From positions 1-29,061 of the IMG/VR virus record IMGVR_UViG_3300018080_000469: 29,061 bases of DNA; one strand, 5' to 3'. Shown piece by piece: positions 21,384-27,890 of this stretch (positions are counted from its first letter, which is position 1; each line of letters opens with the position of its first letter). Below the pieces are notes generated by a model. That model had not been told where the DNA came from, did no database searches, and saw nothing but the letters and a program-made list of their open reading frames with translations. This DNA is from a virus. A program made the position numbers and the translations under genes.

Positions 21384-21985
21384 TATTTGCTATCCTCCGC
21401 CCGGCTTCCGGCCGGGGTATCTGACTTATAGTGAGAATCGTTGAAAATCACATACACCGGGCTCCCGTATTCGCCGGAGCTTGCGGCAATGCGCTTCATC
21501 CTCATGATGTAGCAGGTGGACACCGTCGTGTTAACGCCGGGTATCTCCGCCAGGTCAAACAAATTATGCCTGCCGGACTCATCCCCGGCCAATGTCTTTT
21601 CAGGCGTGAACGGGCTCCCCGCCACCGCCGCGAACATCTCACCGATACCGGCGGCGATCACATCGAGCTGAAACTTGAACTTGCTACCGGCCGAATCGGA
21701 CGGGATCGTCCAATGGATATGGTTATCAAGGATGGTTTGCAGCGCCATGGCATGGGATGTCTGGATGTAGATATCCTGGTACTCATTCACGGAATACCCC
21801 AACACATTGAAAGCAACACCACCGGCGATGCCGAAATCGTAGGTTGTCCAATTCGGGGCGGACGACGCCGGCAGGCGTGCCGAAGACACAGACACCTGAA
21901 TGTCATCCCACCCCATTGCCTCATCAGACAGCACAATAAACCCGGTATCTTCAAGTTTTGTGCTTCGGCCGCTATCCGTCGGCAT
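21383..21985 (-). CDS. Virion-associated protein with HY-D-GS C-terminal motif (200 aa)
   Basis: ATG after GAGGTAG. It reads WDDIQVSVSSARL near the start, DIYIQTSHAMALQTILDNHI...HW in the middle and VIFNDSHYKSDTPAGSR at the end. I recall the same order, with an 'HIHW/HVHW' centre and a closing 'D-x-HY-x-x-D-x-x-GS' motif, in proteins encoded near terminase and portal genes of other podoviruses. They have no named function. The His/Asp clusters could bind metal. The role is unknown, but a conserved virion protein is likely. Confidence 0.55.
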   Translation of the reverse strand: MPTDSGRSTKLEDTGFIVLSDEAMGWDDIQVSVSSARLPASSAPNWTTYDFGIAGGVAFNVLGYSVNEYQDIYIQTSHAMALQTILDNHIHWTIPSDSAGSKFKFQLDVIAAGIGEMFAAVAGSPFTPEKTLAGDESGRHNLFDLAEIPGVNTTVSTCYIMRMKRIAASSGEYGSPVYVIFNDSHYKSDTPAGSRAEDSK

Positions 21986-21988
21986 GGC

Positions 21989-22516
21989 CTACCTCGTTTT
22001 CCATGCGATAGACGCCGCCAGATTGACGAGGTTGGCCGCAGAGGCCGTCTTGGTATAACTGAGTTGAATAACTTCCCCAGCGGCGATATCGGCGTTCTGG
22101 TCGATTGTGACGGTGAACCCGGTATCAGCCGCAATGTCCGTTCCGCTCACCGTGTCAACTGTGGCGCTCGACAGGTCTTCGCTCTGTGTTTTGTTCGTCA
22201 CCTTAAGCGACCAATAATTGGTGTCATCCCCGGTAATGCCAGTGGTTACGGTAATCTTCAGCCCGGTAACCGTGACATCCGCCGGGGCGATGAATAGATC
22301 AAATGTGCCGGTGGCCGATATCGTGCCGATGGGTGCGTAGCTGCATGCCCCGCAATCGCCGGTGACATCCCCCGTCAAGCCGCCGGTGACATCACCCGTC
22401 ACATCCCCCGTCAAGTCGCCGGTGACATCCGCAGTCAGCGTACCGGTGATATTCGTGTCGCCGAGCACGGTCAAATCGTCGTTTACCTGCACATCCGTAA
22501 ATTGTGTTGCCGCCAT
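21989..22516 (-). CDS. Fibre-like protein with Thr-Gly-Asp repeats (175 aa)
   Basis: ATG with AAGGAG upstream. After a short N-terminal anchor (VNDDLTVLGDTNITGTLTAD) come about seven tandem T-G-D-(V/L) units (residues about 28-53). The encoding DNA (22355-22435) is itself repetitive (GCCGGTGACATC). A folded beta domain follows (GTFDLFIAPADVTVTGLKIT...). Repeat stalk plus globular head is a common design for short phage head or tail fibres. The Cys pair (CGAC) between stalk and head may stabilise a trimer. Repeat number could vary between relatives. Confidence 0.5.
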   Translation of the reverse strand: MAATQFTDVQVNDDLTVLGDTNITGTLTADVTGDLTGDVTGDVTGGLTGDVTGDCGACSYAPIGTISATGTFDLFIAPADVTVTGLKITVTTGITGDDTNYWSLKVTNKTQSEDLSSATVDTVSGTDIAADTGFTVTIDQNADIAAGEVIQLSYTKTASAANLVNLAASIAWKTR

Positions 22517-22525
22517 GATCTCTCC

Positions 22526-22615
22526 TTAAACCTTCCCCAAAAACCATATGATGATAGCCGCCACGGCCCAGACAATGACCACGTCAATTCTTCCTATGCC
22601 CCGATGGGGTTTCAT
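22526..22615 (-). CDS. 29-aa single-pass membrane micro-protein
   Basis: A complete short gene starts at ATG 22615 in an ATGA overlap with the upstream gene, six bases after GGAGGG, and stops at TAA 22526-22528. The product begins MKPHRGIGRID and continues as one hydrophobic helix (VVIVWAVAAIIIWFLG) ending KV. The strong binding site and the overlap make chance unlikely. Short one-helix proteins in phages act as holin/pinholin-like lysis factors or modulators of membrane proteins. Which applies here is not visible. Confidence 0.6.
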   Translation of the reverse strand: MKPHRGIGRIDVVIVWAVAAIIIWFLGKV

Positions 22616-23241
22616 GCGTATCCCTCCGCCCTGGCCGTGTGGATCTTCCGTTTCTTTTTTTTGTATGGATATAGCTCGTATGAGCTGATGATATCCCCAA
22701 AGGCCGCCAATGCCGGGAACCGTTCTTCCACCGTCTCCCCCTCGCTGGTGCGAAGGTCGGCGGAGGTGATGGCGGATATCTGCCGCTTAAGCGGCCCGTC
22801 CACCATGACAATACTCCCATGGTTCAGCAGCCCCCGGATAATCGGCATGGTCTGCCGGATGCCGGAAAACTCAGATGTATCGATAAGCCGCACACCGCGG
22901 GCGTTCATTTTCTTCAGCCAGGCGGCGAAGTTGATGTTGAGCAGCTTCCACCCGCCGCGCACCTCGGCGAACATCCACCGGGCGTGCCATCGCCTCATGC
23001 ATGCGATCACCGCTTGATAGAGGTTGTCCTTATCCGGACGTTCGCCTTCATCAAGCACCACATACGGCAATTCGGCGTCGATGCCTTTTTCTTCCAGCCG
23101 CCCGATCATGACGAAATAACCCGGGTGATCCCCGCACGGCCACATAAACGCCAGCCGCCGGTCGAGATACACCTGCCGCTCTTTCGATTCCACAATAATG
23201 CGGCTGCCGTCCTTCTCTATTTTCGGTTTCTTAGGAATCAT
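22612..23241 (-). CDS. Hypothetical protein downstream of terminase (209 aa)
   Basis: It starts in an ATGA overlap with the terminase stop, so it is translationally coupled to it. It is basic at both ends (MIPKKPKIEKDGSRII..., YPYKKKKRKIH). The core (VYLDRRLAFMWPCGDHPGYF, VVLDEGERPDKDNLYQAVIA, CMRRWHARWMFAE) looks like a compact alpha/beta domain with conserved-looking acidic residues. A nuclease or packaging accessory is possible given the coupling, but I see no definite catalytic motif and do not recognise the family. Confidence 0.6.
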   Translation of the reverse strand: MIPKKPKIEKDGSRIIVESKERQVYLDRRLAFMWPCGDHPGYFVMIGRLEEKGIDAELPYVVLDEGERPDKDNLYQAVIACMRRWHARWMFAEVRGGWKLLNINFAAWLKKMNARGVRLIDTSEFSGIRQTMPIIRGLLNHGSIVMVDGPLKRQISAITSADLRTSEGETVEERFPALAAFGDIISSYELYPYKKKKRKIHTARAEGYA

Positions 23242-25226
23242 TCGCCCACCCCGTCGAACAACCGCCCCGGATCATGGAAGGTAAGAATCAGCGCGTCCGC
23301 CCTGTCCGGCGATCGCTTGAGCTTTTCTTTCATCACATCCTTCTGCATGATGCGCAGCTTTCCGCCATCCACCCGGTAATCTGGGAGAAGGATTTCTTCG
23401 ACCAGCAGTTCATCCGGCGGCAGCATGGCCCCCGGATCTGTGCGCAGCCATTCCCGGCACTCCCACCAAAGCTGGTCCCTCAGAATTTTGAAATCTCCAA
23501 GGTCTGTGGTCTTTGTCGGCTTGCCGGCGGTTTTTACGGTGAAGGCGGTGGTGTTCAGTTTCTGCATACCGGGCGCTACACCCGCACCGACACCCGTACC
23601 ATCCACATTGACATAGGATGATCCGGCGTCCGCCGCTTCAGCAGCGCCCCGATCTGCGGTGGCCGTCGGGTCCACGCCGTTCCATGGCCTCATTTTTGCG
23701 ACCCATCCGCCATACCTGCTGCAAAACACGTTGGCATCCACGCCGAATTCTGCCACATCCAGACCCGACACCGGCCGCACACCCGCCGGCGGCACCTCGC
23801 CGTTTTCAGCCACGAATGAATCCCACCGAGCCCTCGCCCGCGACACCCAATCCCGGCTGATCAATTGCGATGAACCCACACTCGGGTACTGGCCCAACAC
23901 CATGTAACTGAATGCGGGCTCCATGATTTTATACCAGCCTGCCTTAAGCGGCGGGTATTCCTTGCCTGCTTCGTTGACGCTGGTCTGCCCTTCCAAAAAA
24001 TCCGGCAGTTCAAAACATTCGCTGTCAATCTGCTCACCCTCTGCAAGCGGCCGGGTCCATTTGTGTATCCGGCTGATGGTCTTGGCACGGGTCACGGCGC
24101 CGGGTATGATATCCTCCCCGGTCACTACATTCGGGTGCCGGAATGCCGTCAACTCAACAACGGCGGCCCGCTCATCCCGTTCCATCCGCCACACTTCGCC
24201 CTGTTCCCCCCTCGGGTTGAACATAACCAGCAAGCGGGCGTTACCGCCGGACATACAAGACTCTATGCCGCGGTACACCTCATCAGGGATGGCATCGCCT
24301 TCATCCAGGATAAAAAGAAGATGCGGGGCGTGCTTGCCTGAGAATTTGGCTTCCCTGGCCTGCTCCGTCCCGCTCATTGGGATGGTGACACCGGTCAAAA
24401 AAGATTGGGCATTTCTGGAAATATGGAGGGATTGGCAGGTAAAATCTTTAAACAGCTCCGGGTGGTTCTCCGTCAAACCGACTATCTCACCCCAAAGCAG
24501 TTTTTTAAGGTTGTTCTCCGGCGGCGCCGCCGCCGTGTACACCTGGGAGTCCTCAAAACACTTCAGCCACCAACTGGCAATCCTGGCGGCCGCATGGGTC
24601 TTCCCGGTGGCATTCGCACTCCTGGCGACCGTCACCTGATTATCCCGAACGGAATCCATCAACACCCTGACATCATCCGTGTACGTCTCCCCAAGGATCA
24701 CCTCACCAAAAGCCGTGGGGTTCTTCTGGAAAATCGTATAATCAAGATCACCCGCCGACCGGTTCGCACCGGAAAGCGCAGCCACCTCGTTCTTGACAAT
24801 CGCCAATACCTGCGACTTGTCCCCGCTGTCACACGCCAGCGCCAGCTTCAGTTTCGTCTCGATAGTCTTGACCAGGTCAACCGCCGCATTCCGGCGCTTC
24901 TTATGATCGTTCTCCTTCTTCCGGAAAACGGTCAAATGCCAGCCCTTGACCTCCTCAAGTGCATCGAGATCAGAGCCCAATGTCTCCGATGCGTACTCCG
25001 AATAGGCCGCCCTCGCCTGGGTCTGCCGGGTCTCCCGCTCAACCCTCAGAAAACGGCTGATCGCCCGACGGTGAACCGTGTCATCAATCCCCCGCTCCAC
25101 GAGGTGATCGTTCACCGTCTCGGCAATAGCATCCCCGCTGAAGCCCTTATCAAAATAAAGCCCCAACACCATATCCCGAAGATCATAAGTCTCTATTTTC
25201 GAAACTCTACCCATGTAAACTGACAT
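23238..25226 (-). CDS. terL: Large terminase subunit (TerL, 662 aa)
   Basis: The packaging motor: ATPase plus nuclease that cuts and translocates DNA into the head. The Walker A-like SANATGKT is at residues 203-210 and Walker B LLFILDE at 303-309. The coupling segment RLLVMFNP is near 331-338. The RNase H-type nuclease has Asp at about 490 (SGLDVAEFG), 542 (VDGTGVG) and 644 (RADALILTF). An extra N-terminal ~190 residues contain an HTH-like stretch (about 26-62) and could supply DNA recognition. I use ATG 25226. An earlier TTG at 25304 lies in the terminator T-run, and ATG 25214 is an alternative. The start lies within an inverted repeat. Confidence 0.85.
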   Translation of the reverse strand: MSVYMGRVSKIETYDLRDMVLGLYFDKGFSGDAIAETVNDHLVERGIDDTVHRRAISRFLRVERETRQTQARAAYSEYASETLGSDLDALEEVKGWHLTVFRKKENDHKKRRNAAVDLVKTIETKLKLALACDSGDKSQVLAIVKNEVAALSGANRSAGDLDYTIFQKNPTAFGEVILGETYTDDVRVLMDSVRDNQVTVARSANATGKTHAAARIASWWLKCFEDSQVYTAAAPPENNLKKLLWGEIVGLTENHPELFKDFTCQSLHISRNAQSFLTGVTIPMSGTEQAREAKFSGKHAPHLLFILDEGDAIPDEVYRGIESCMSGGNARLLVMFNPRGEQGEVWRMERDERAAVVELTAFRHPNVVTGEDIIPGAVTRAKTISRIHKWTRPLAEGEQIDSECFELPDFLEGQTSVNEAGKEYPPLKAGWYKIMEPAFSYMVLGQYPSVGSSQLISRDWVSRARARWDSFVAENGEVPPAGVRPVSGLDVAEFGVDANVFCSRYGGWVAKMRPWNGVDPTATADRGAAEAADAGSSYVNVDGTGVGAGVAPGMQKLNTTAFTVKTAGKPTKTTDLGDFKILRDQLWWECREWLRTDPGAMLPPDELLVEEILLPDYRVDGGKLRIMQKDVMKEKLKRSPDRADALILTFHDPGRLFDGVGE

Positions 25227-25241
25227 ACCACGACAGTTTAC
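25215..25241. promoter_or_regulatory. Inverted repeat spanning the terminase start codon
   Basis: GTAAACTG (25215-25222) and CAGTTTAC (25234-25241) are perfect 8-bp inverted arms with an 11-nt spacer that contains the ATG at 25226 (minus strand). In mRNA this would put the start codon in a hairpin loop. In DNA it could be an operator or a packaging-protein site. No strong Shine-Dalgarno is present, which fits controlled, low-level terminase synthesis. Confidence 0.5.
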
Positions 25242-25246
25242 CACCG

Positions 25247-25294
25247 ACCCCAAACACACCCCAAACACACCCCAAACACACCCCAAACAACCCC
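25247..25294. repeat. Four tandem 11-bp repeats upstream of the terminase
   Basis: The unit ACCCCAAACAC occurs four times without gaps (the last one base short), followed by AACCCC. A period of 11 bp is close to one DNA turn, so a bound protein would see all copies on one face. Direct repeats next to the terminase gene recall pac or cos recognition sites, but an RNA leader function is equally possible. Confidence 0.7.
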
Positions 25295-25301
25295 TTGACG
25301 A

Positions 25302-25349
25302 CAAAAAAAAGCCCCCGCCAAAGCCGCAAAAGCGACAACCACGAGGGCT
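25302..25349 (-). terminator. Rho-independent terminator between early genes and terminase
   Basis: On the minus strand AGCCCTCG pairs with CGGGGGCT (plus-strand arms 25342-25349 and 25310-25317; the one U-G wobble pairs only in minus-strand RNA). A run of eight T follows. It would end transcription of the small genes at 25.4-26.4 kb before the late operon. Confidence 0.75.
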
Positions 25350-25375
25350 AAATCATACCCGCAATCATAACGTAA

Positions 25376-25618
25376 TTATTTGGCTTTAAAAAACTTTTCC
25401 ACCTGTTCATTCTCCATAATTTCCGGAGTTGTAACAACCACGGACGGCCCGGGTGATCCGCCGTGGGTCGGCTTGTTGTATGGCCTCCGGCAATCACAGC
25501 ATACCCATATGCCACCAAATTTTTGAAAACCCTTTTGCCGGTTGCAGGTACCGCAATATTTGGCATGATACCCTGCACTTTCCAGTTGGCGCCCACGCCA
25601 ATATTTTACAACAGACAT
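25376..25618 (-). CDS. Small zinc-ribbon-like protein (80 aa)
   Basis: A GGTGA precedes the ATG. CGTC at about residues 22-25 and CCDC at about 40-43 form a Cys4 ribbon around a Lys/Gly/Trp-containing loop (KGFQKFGGIWV). A Pro/Gly linker and an acidic-basic C-terminal helix (MENEQVEKFFKAK) follow. Such short ribbons in phages are usually DNA- or RNA-binding regulators, but nothing identifies this one further. It lies just before the terminator that separates these genes from the late operon. Confidence 0.6.
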   Translation of the reverse strand: MSVVKYWRGRQLESAGYHAKYCGTCNRQKGFQKFGGIWVCCDCRRPYNKPTHGGSPGPSVVVTTPEIMENEQVEKFFKAK

Positions 25619-25663
25619 ATTATCACCATAAAGACGGCTATGCCGATTCGGGGGATTGGCTGT

Positions 25664-25849
25664 TTAACTACCCCATGAATAACCTTTTGCAAGAAAAAAC
25701 CAAAGACTTTCAGCATCAGGCCAGTCTTCTCTTTTAACCATCACAGATCTTTGGCATTCTGGGCATTCGATTTTTTCATACTCGTCGCTATCTATACCTA
25801 TCAGTTCATACGCTGGTGATTGGCCGCATAAACATTTTTCTAAGTCCAT
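25664..25849 (-). CDS. Zinc-ribbon protein, possibly Lar-like (61 aa)
   Basis: ATG eight bases after AGGGG. It has CLCG (about residues 6-9) and CPEC (about 29-32) with an acidic spacer (IDSDEYEKIE), then a helix (DWPDAESLWFFLAKG). Length, ribbon spacing and the closing Trp-containing helix recall the Lar family, which alleviates type I restriction. The usual 'CPFCG' and 'A...WN' are only partly matched, so a generic phage zinc ribbon is equally likely. It is preceded by a promoter-like sequence with a nested palindrome. Confidence 0.5.
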   Translation of the reverse strand: MDLEKCLCGQSPAYELIGIDSDEYEKIECPECQRSVMVKREDWPDAESLWFFLAKGYSWGS

Positions 25850-25883
25850 TTGTCAAACCCCTGCTGGCATTGTGATAAATAAA

Positions 25884-25934
25884 ATTCGCACAAAGAATAA
25901 TATATTCAATATGCGAATACATCAGCCATGTCAA
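25884..25934 (-). promoter_or_regulatory. Promoter with nested palindromic operator upstream of the zinc-ribbon genes
   Basis: On the minus strand TTGACA (25934-25929) is followed 17 bp later by TATTGA (25911-25906), a weak -10. This -10 lies inside a nested dyad: ATTCGCA (25884-25890) pairs with TGCGAAT (25912-25918), and GAATA (25895-25899) with TATTC (25903-25907). A regulator bound there would block the promoter. Confidence 0.45.
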
Positions 25935-26126
25935 CACATTAATAAAAAAATCCCCCGCCCCCATCTGCAAACGGTCATGGAGGCCGATTTTTTTTAATGA
26001 AACCCGTGAATGCCGAACGTACTAAAACCAAAACGGAAGGGTACCCCCCCTAAAATCGGGGACGAAATAAAGAAAACCAAGCCCAGAACAGACCGGCCGA
26101 AAAAAAAATAAACGAACCAGGTAAAA

Positions 26127-26414
26127 CTAATTAGGATTAAAAACAAGCGACCGATCCCCAGCCGCCGCCAGCTCCCCATCAAATGAAGACAACCATCGAT
26201 CGAACACAACCCCCGGGGCCATATCAACCCCAACGATCAGGCCCTTAAACCAATAATCCAACAAATCCTTATCGGACAACCAATATTCCCGGCTTCCTAT
26301 CCGTCTCTTAGCCGCCGGCAGACCACCATCAACCATAGATAGGAATCGGGCCTTCGAGACCCCAAGATATTCCTGAATAGCACCCCGACCAATCAAAACT
26401 CTTGATTCAGCCAT
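26127..26414 (-). CDS. Winged-HTH protein, excisionase- or Nu1-like (95 aa)
   Basis: ATG eight bases after AAAAGG. The first 50 residues (GRGAIQEYLGVSKARFLSMV, then GLPAAKRRIGSREYWLSDKD, LLDYW) match the excisionase/MerR-like winged HTH: helix-turn-helix, a short wing with a basic patch, and a final 'x-x-x-W-x-L-x-x-x-D-L-x-x-x-W/Y' element. Two known phage roles use this fold. It could be an excisionase controlling integrase at the attP about 0.6 kb away, or a small terminase (lambda Nu1 type) for the terminase about 0.9 kb downstream. Its own promoter with inverted half-sites suggests autoregulation. Confidence 0.65.
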   Translation of the reverse strand: MAESRVLIGRGAIQEYLGVSKARFLSMVDGGLPAAKRRIGSREYWLSDKDLLDYWFKGLIVGVDMAPGVVFDRWLSSFDGELAAAGDRSLVFNPN

Positions 26415-26431
26415 ATAACCAACCTTTTCAA

Positions 26432-26523
26432 TAAGTTACGCCAATTTACCCAAACAATCAGAGAATGACACAACCCCATATCATAGACACAAATACTCTA
26501 TCAATTAGGTAACTTACTGTCAA
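26432..26523 (-). promoter_or_regulatory. Promoter with paired operator half-sites for the winged-HTH gene
   Basis: Minus strand TTGACA (26523-26518), a 17-bp spacer, and TAGAGT (26500-26495). The 8-mer TAAGTTAC lies in the spacer (26516-26509), and its inverse GTAACTTA lies near the ribosome binding site (26439-26432). Such spaced inverted half-sites suit negative autoregulation by a dimer. Confidence 0.6.
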
Positions 26524-26983
26524 GCCGCACCAAGTCGAGACCACATAGAGCCCAATCCACCGCACCAATGGGACACCGCAAATCACCTGAACCAGTCCAT
26601 CCTCCAGCGCCACCCCCTCCCCCAACAAAGACCAGATTGCGCATGAAGTGGAACCGACCCAAACAACCGTCAATCGTCCCAAAAAAAGCCCCAACCCCAG
26701 CCCCAGGACACAAAAACACGTTTAGGACACAAAACGAACACATTTTTTGCGCTTTTTTTGTCTGTGATATCAGCGTGATGCATATTATACATACTTTTTA
26801 TATATCCGCGCGTAGCTTTGGCCGCCAGTGGGAATATTAATATAGATCTACCTCTTCAAAAACATGCAAAAAATGTGCTGACCCATATATCAAGGGGTGA
26901 GGGGGGAAAAAAAGTGCGCGAAAAATGTTTGAAATGTGATCTGCATCCTATGGATAATGATGGGGGATTGCGCAGAGGTGCGC
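26524..26983. other. Non-coding stretch left of attP
   Basis: No convincing gene. The plus strand is strongly C/A-rich from 26524 to about 26740. AGGACACAAAA occurs twice (26705-26715, 26724-26734), 19 bp apart. Open frames on both strands here are Pro- or Gly-rich composition artefacts without binding sites. It may hold accessory-protein sites of the attachment region. Confidence 0.5.
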
Positions 26984-27183
26984 CCTATATGCGCCCAACA
27001 TAAAAAAATGCTACAGCCAGGAAGCCGTAACCTATTGTTTTTATAAAGTGCCGAGGGACAGAATCGAACTGCCGACACGGGGATTTTCAGACCTTCCCAA
27101 TACTGTAACGCCTAATTATATCAGCAACTTATTACTGAGTAAACCACGTCAAACATCCTTAAAATGGGCCTATATGCGCCCAA
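26984..27183. mobile_element. attP: Putative phage attP: tRNA-Phe 3'-half core flanked by arm repeats
   Basis: The minus-strand sequence of 27090-27049 is the 3' half of a tRNA-Phe. It comprises the anticodon-loop end with GAA (27088-27086), the 3' anticodon stem TCCCC, GTGTC, a T arm (GGCAG/CTGTC around TTCGATT) and acceptor CCTCGGC plus A73. The 5' half is absent: beyond 27090 the sequence can no longer pair. Identity that ends at the anticodon loop is the signature of tyrosine-integrase attachment cores. CCTATATGCGCCCAA occurs exactly at 26984-26998 and 27169-27183, on either side of the core and in the same orientation, like arm-type integrase sites. No integrase gene is visible in this window. 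Confidence 0.75.
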
Positions 27184-27272
27184 AATAGCCTGTAAATCAT
27201 CCACAGAATAAAAATACGAGCCACCAACACCGCCGCGACTGGCTGCCCCTAAACAACCAAAAGCCAATGGAG

Positions 27273-27319
27273 AAACGCAATTAATGTTAAAATTATTAAT
27301 TTTAAAAATAATTGCGTTT
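27273..27319. repeat. 47-bp nested A/T-rich palindrome
   Basis: AAACGCAATTA (27273-27283) and TAATTGCGTTT (27309-27319) are perfect 11-bp inverted arms. Inside, TTAAAATT (27287-27294) and AATTTTAA (27298-27305) form a second dyad. It starts the A/T-rich region upstream of the rightward operon and could be an operator, an origin element or a weak terminator. Confidence 0.65.
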
Positions 27320-27420
27320 GTAATTGTATATGTGATTACAATGCTTTATTAATAATTGTAAAATTAATTGTGAAAATAATTAATAAATTAATTGACATCA
27401 AGAATATTGTATGCGATAAA
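27318..27420 (+). promoter_or_regulatory. Promoter and repeated operator-like sites for the rightward operon
   Basis: TTGACA (27392-27397), a 17-bp spacer and GATAAA (27415-27420) precede the gene at 27474. Upstream lie TAATTGT copies at 27322, 27353 and 27365, with TAATTGA at 27389 overlapping the -35. There is also a dyad TTGTAAT-N10-ATTACAA (27318-27341). The spacing of copies on both sides of the -35 suits a phage repressor or activator. Confidence 0.55.
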
Positions 27421-27473
27421 CGAATCAACCTCGGCGGCAGACCGAGCAACAGCAAGGGGAAAGGAGAAACACA

Positions 27474-27809
27474 ATGAGCAACGACTTTGAAATTATTTTT
27501 GACAATGGAGGAGGAACAACAATCCAAACAGATGGATATTGTCATTTTTATGTGGACCCTGACCATGCAGCCACAGACCTGAAAGAGTTGATCCTCAACA
27601 ATGGCGACCCGGTAGAAGACGGATGGGGTGGGAACGAGCCAGAGCACCGACTTGAATTTGACCCAAGCATAGAAAGAAACGGAGGATATTACTGGCTAAC
27701 AAGATCTGACATTGAAAAAACGATGGCCGATACTGATGGAGTAGAACCATGGGGATATAACCACGGCGCATGCTTAAACGCTTTAGGTGTCAAAATATTA
27801 GATTACTAA
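27474..27809 (+). CDS. Acidic hypothetical protein (111 aa)
   Basis: ATG eight bases after AAGGAG, first gene of the rightward operon. The protein is markedly acidic (many Asp/Glu, few Lys) and contains several Gly-rich turns (FDNGGGTTIQTDGYCHFYVD, EDGWGGNEPEHRLEFDPSIE). The C-terminal WGYNHGACLNALGVKILDY may be a short helix and strand. High acidity in a small early phage protein is seen in DNA-mimic inhibitors of host defence. That idea rests only on composition and position. Family not recognised. Confidence 0.7.
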   Translation: MSNDFEIIFDNGGGTTIQTDGYCHFYVDPDHAATDLKELILNNGDPVEDGWGGNEPEHRLEFDPSIERNGGYYWLTRSDIEKTMADTDGVEPWGYNHGACLNALGVKILDY

Positions 27810-27811
27810 TC

Positions 27812-27852
27812 AAAAAAACAGCCCTTACCGGTGAGCCAACACCGGCAAGGGC
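27812..27852 (-). terminator. 13-bp hairpin with minus-strand T-run
   Basis: GCCCTTACCGGTG (27821-27833) pairs with CACCGGCAAGGGC (27840-27852) around a 6-nt loop. The one A-C mismatch becomes a G-U pair only in minus-strand RNA. A seven-base T-run follows two bases further on that strand. It would stop leftward transcription even though both flanking genes read rightward. Confidence 0.6.
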
Positions 27853-27890
27853 AGGGAATGACCCCAAACCGATCAGAAAGGAGTCGACTA

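Noticed and set aside
25227-25304. Terminase starting at TTG 25304
   Set aside because: This extension would begin inside the terminator T-run and translate the 11-bp tandem repeats as low-complexity Cys/Gly/Val sequence.
26781-26812. TATAAT on the minus strand at 26789-26784
   Set aside because: A perfect -10 hexamer, but there is no -35-like sequence at the proper distance and no gene follows.
26458-26840. ORFs in the C/A-rich stretch (minus 26458-26694 and 26501-26743; plus 26568-26840)
   Set aside because: They overlap one another, lack binding sites and have Gly- or Pro-rich composition caused by strand bias.
27049-27120. Intact tRNA-Phe gene
   Set aside because: Only the 3' half is present. 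Beyond the anticodon loop the sequence cannot form the anticodon or D stems.
27336-27647. Minus-strand ORF of 103 codons
   Set aside because: It crosses the A/T-rich operator region and the opposite strand of a gene with a strong ribosome binding site.
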